This document shows, one piece after another, positions 60,696 through 64,000 of a stretch of DNA of 64,000 nt. The notes under the pieces were generated by a model, which ran no database searches, was not told the DNA's origin, and saw only the letters and a program-made list of their open reading frames with translations. Every line of letters starts with the position of its first letter. Within the stretch, counting starts at the first letter, position 1. The position numbers were made by a program, and so were the translations under genes. This DNA comes from CAJXYS01 sp913063035 (lineage in GTDB: Bacteria > Pseudomonadota > Alphaproteobacteria > Rhodobacterales > Rhodobacteraceae), in assembly GCF_050586465.1 (NCBI RefSeq), contig NZ_JBOCEG010000003.1, positions 186,001-250,000 on the forward strand. Reading direction: 5' to 3'.

Positions 60696-61352
60696 TCACT
60701 TCAGGTTGATGCGCACGGCGGCCGCCGCGGCATAGGGGATCAGCGCCAGCACCGCGGCGCTGACACCGGTGAGCAGCAGCGCCGGGGTCGCGGGCGAAAG
60801 TCCCTCGGCCGCGCGGCGCACGGTTTCGGCGCCGAAGATCAGCGTCGGAATGTAGAGCGGCAGCACCAGCAGCGAGAGCAGCAGTCCGCCGCGCTTGAGC
60901 CCCACGGTCAGGGCCGCGCCGAAGGTGCCGAGAAACGACAGCGCCGGCGTGCCGGCGAGCAGGCTCACCATCAGCCAGCCATAGGCCGGCCCCGGCAGGC
61001 TGAGAAGCAGCCCCAGCACCGGCGCGGCGAGCGTCAGCGGCAGCCCGGTGACGAGCCAGTGCGCCACGCCCTTCACCGCGACGATGCCCTCGAGCGGCAG
61101 CGGCGCGGTGGCCAGCAGGTCGAGCGAGCCGTCCTCGTAGTCGAGCTGGAAGATCCGGTCGAGCGAGAGCAGGCAGGCCAGGAGCGCGCCCACCCAGAGG
61201 ATGCCGGGTGCGATCACGGCCAGGGTCCCGGTTTCCGGCCCGACGCCGAAGGGAACCAGCGTGACCACGATCAGGAAGAAGGCGAGCGAGAGCCCGAATC
61301 CGCCGCCCGACCGGAAGGCGAGCGCGAGGTCGCGGCGCAGCAGCGCGATCAT
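60696..61352 (-). CDS. ccmB: Heme exporter membrane protein CcmB
   Basis: A 218-residue membrane protein with six helices. The conserved LDRIFQLDYEDGSLDLL, the KGVAHWLVTGLPLTLAAPV and LVLPLYIPTLIFGAETVRRA runs are CcmB signatures. It pairs with CcmA as the membrane part of the ABC module. The ATG at 61352 overlaps the ccmA stop (ATGA). Confidence 0.95.
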   Translation of the reverse strand: MIALLRRDLALAFRSGGGFGLSLAFFLIVVTLVPFGVGPETGTLAVIAPGILWVGALLACLLSLDRIFQLDYEDGSLDLLATAPLPLEGIVAVKGVAHWLVTGLPLTLAAPVLGLLLSLPGPAYGWLMVSLLAGTPALSFLGTFGAALTVGLKRGGLLLSLLVLPLYIPTLIFGAETVRRAAEGLSPATPALLLTGVSAAVLALIPYAAAAAVRINLK

Positions 61353-61984
61353 GCGCGGGCCTCGTCGAAGCTGTCGTCGAGGAAGGGCGAGCCCTCGCGC
61401 CCCGGCGCCGCGCGGAAGGCGCCGATGTCCAGCACCTCGGCATCCGCGATGCCGAGATCGATATGGGTGGCGATGACCGCGCTGCCGCCGGCCGCGCAGT
61501 GATCCGCGACGACCTGCGCGAAGCTGGCGACCGTGGCCGCGTCGAGCGAGACCGTGGGCTCGTCCAGCGCCCAGATCGCGCGGTCGGTCACCAGGAGCCG
61601 CGCCAGTCCGAGCCGGCGCTTCTGCCCGGCCGAGAGATACTGCGCCGGGCGGTCGCGCAGGCCGTCCAGCGCGAAGGCCGCGATGGCGCGAGCGGTCGAG
61701 CCGGTGCCGTAGACCGCAGCCCAGAAGGCCAGGTTCTCGGCCACGGTCAGCTGGGCCTTCAGCCCGTCGGCATGGCCGGCATAGACCACGCTGTCGGGCG
61801 GCACGTCGAGCTGCCCGGCCGCGGGCGGCACCAGCCCGGCCAGCGTGCGCAGGAGCGTCGTCTTGCCCGACCCGTTGGGGCCGCGCAGGATCAGGCAGCG
61901 CCCGGCCGGCAGGGTGAAACTCACCCCCTCGATCACGGTCACGTCGCCGCGGCGGCAGGCCAGGTCTGTTGCGCGCATCTCCAT
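61349..61984 (-). CDS. ccmA: Cytochrome c biogenesis ATPase CcmA
   Basis: A 211-residue ABC ATPase. Walker A is RGPNGSGKTTLLR, the signature YLSAGQKRRLGLARLL, and Walker B ALDEPTVSLD. It drives release of holo-CcmE from CcmC. It heads ccmABCDG, all coupled by short overlaps apart from the ccmB-ccmC gap. The divergent acnA gene is across a 228-base intergenic region. Confidence 0.95.
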   Translation of the reverse strand: MEMRATDLACRRGDVTVIEGVSFTLPAGRCLILRGPNGSGKTTLLRTLAGLVPPAAGQLDVPPDSVVYAGHADGLKAQLTVAENLAFWAAVYGTGSTARAIAAFALDGLRDRPAQYLSAGQKRRLGLARLLVTDRAIWALDEPTVSLDAATVASFAQVVADHCAAGGSAVIATHIDLGIADAEVLDIGAFRAAPGREGSPFLDDSFDEARA

Positions 61985-62109
61985 GGGGCGGGTCTAGCCG
62001 ATCCGCGCGCCCCCGAAAAGCGCGAAGCGCGGGCCTGCGGGGCGCTGCCGCAGCCGGCGGCCGGCCGCGCCGGGGCGCGCGGGTGCAAAAGGGGCTGGAT
62101 TGGCGGTGC

Positions 62110-62122
62110 ACAATTGTATACA
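62110..62122. promoter_or_regulatory. Overlapping palindromes upstream of acnA
   Basis: ACAATTGT (62110-62117) and TGTATACA (62115-62122) are perfect palindromes sharing TGT. The stretch is AT-rich in a GC-rich intergenic region and about 90 bases upstream of the acnA start. TGTATACA cores resemble operators of some GntR-family regulators. Which regulator binds is not known; the site could also overlap the promoter. Confidence 0.4.
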
Positions 62123-62212
62123 TAAGCGGCGACTCCTTGCGTGACCGCCTGCCATCGGGCAAGAGGACGTCAAGGGAACCGCCGCTAGCCAGTCACATCC
62201 AGGAGGCCCGGG

Positions 62213-64000
<1,788 letters not shown>

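Overview
The window is a 64 kb piece of a GC-rich alphaproteobacterial chromosome. It is most likely Rhodobacteraceae (Roseobacter/Rhodobacter type). The clues are a circularly permuted two-piece tmRNA gene, the Grx4/BolA pair, SspB-alpha next to fumC, small DUF4169 and ribbon-helix-helix genes, a DctPQM TRAP transporter with DctBD, a CysG-DUF2849-CysI-CysH-DUF934 sulfate operon, and the order ccmABCDG / pyrC / pyrE / dnaB / alr / mlaEF / radA / cvpA / purF. I see no rRNA, tRNA, CRISPR, prophage or insertion sequence. Almost everything is core metabolism in tightly packed operons, many joined by 4-bp ATGA or GTGA overlaps.

Layout. 1-7.6 kb, minus strand: glycolysis/gluconeogenesis/Calvin-type genes (class I aldolase, pgk, two different gap genes, tkt), with LacI-family-like operators in front of both gap genes. 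7.8-10.2 kb: a cell-division pair (coiled-coil protein and ZapA), small membrane proteins, and Grx4-BolA. 10.2-17.2 kb: purL, a LysR regulator, and a large fused indolepyruvate ferredoxin oxidoreductase. 17.2-22.5 kb: a LuxR solo, TusA, CcdA, and a translationally coupled hydrolase-P450 pair. 22.5-28.1 kb: fumC, sspB, ssrA (tmRNA), two tandem DUF1194 vWA-like proteins, gloA, thyX. 28.1-29.3 kb: one clearly AT-richer gene encoding a PD-(D/E)XK nuclease-like protein, the only obvious foreign gene. 29.5-33.4 kb: an ArsC/Spx-like protein, a cold-shock protein, and a bufferin (bufABCD-like) RiPP cluster: a DUF2282 precursor peptide, a DUF692 multinuclear iron oxidase, a DUF2063 partner and a DoxX membrane protein.

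33.5-40.4 kb: an endonuclease/phosphatase-family protein, ferredoxin-NADP reductase, and the assimilatory sulfate reduction and siroheme operon with a divergent Lrp-type regulator. 40.5-48.2 kb: a P450, then dctBD and dctPQM for C4-dicarboxylate uptake. 48.3-62 kb, minus strand: SDR, purF, cvpA, radA, PqiA-like, mlaF, mlaE, alr, dnaB, pyrE, pyrC, and cytochrome c maturation genes ccmG-D-C-B-A. The window ends inside acnA on the plus strand.

The points most worth a second look are: the bufferin cluster and three 10-bp direct repeats upstream of it; the DctD response regulator, whose AAA+ domain has lost its Walker A lysine and GAFTGA loop, facing a dctP promoter with two DctD-like boxes but no visible sigma-54 promoter; the AT-rich nuclease gene; the gap pair that differ at the cofactor-selecting Asp; and a short interspersed repeat found at several gene 3' ends.
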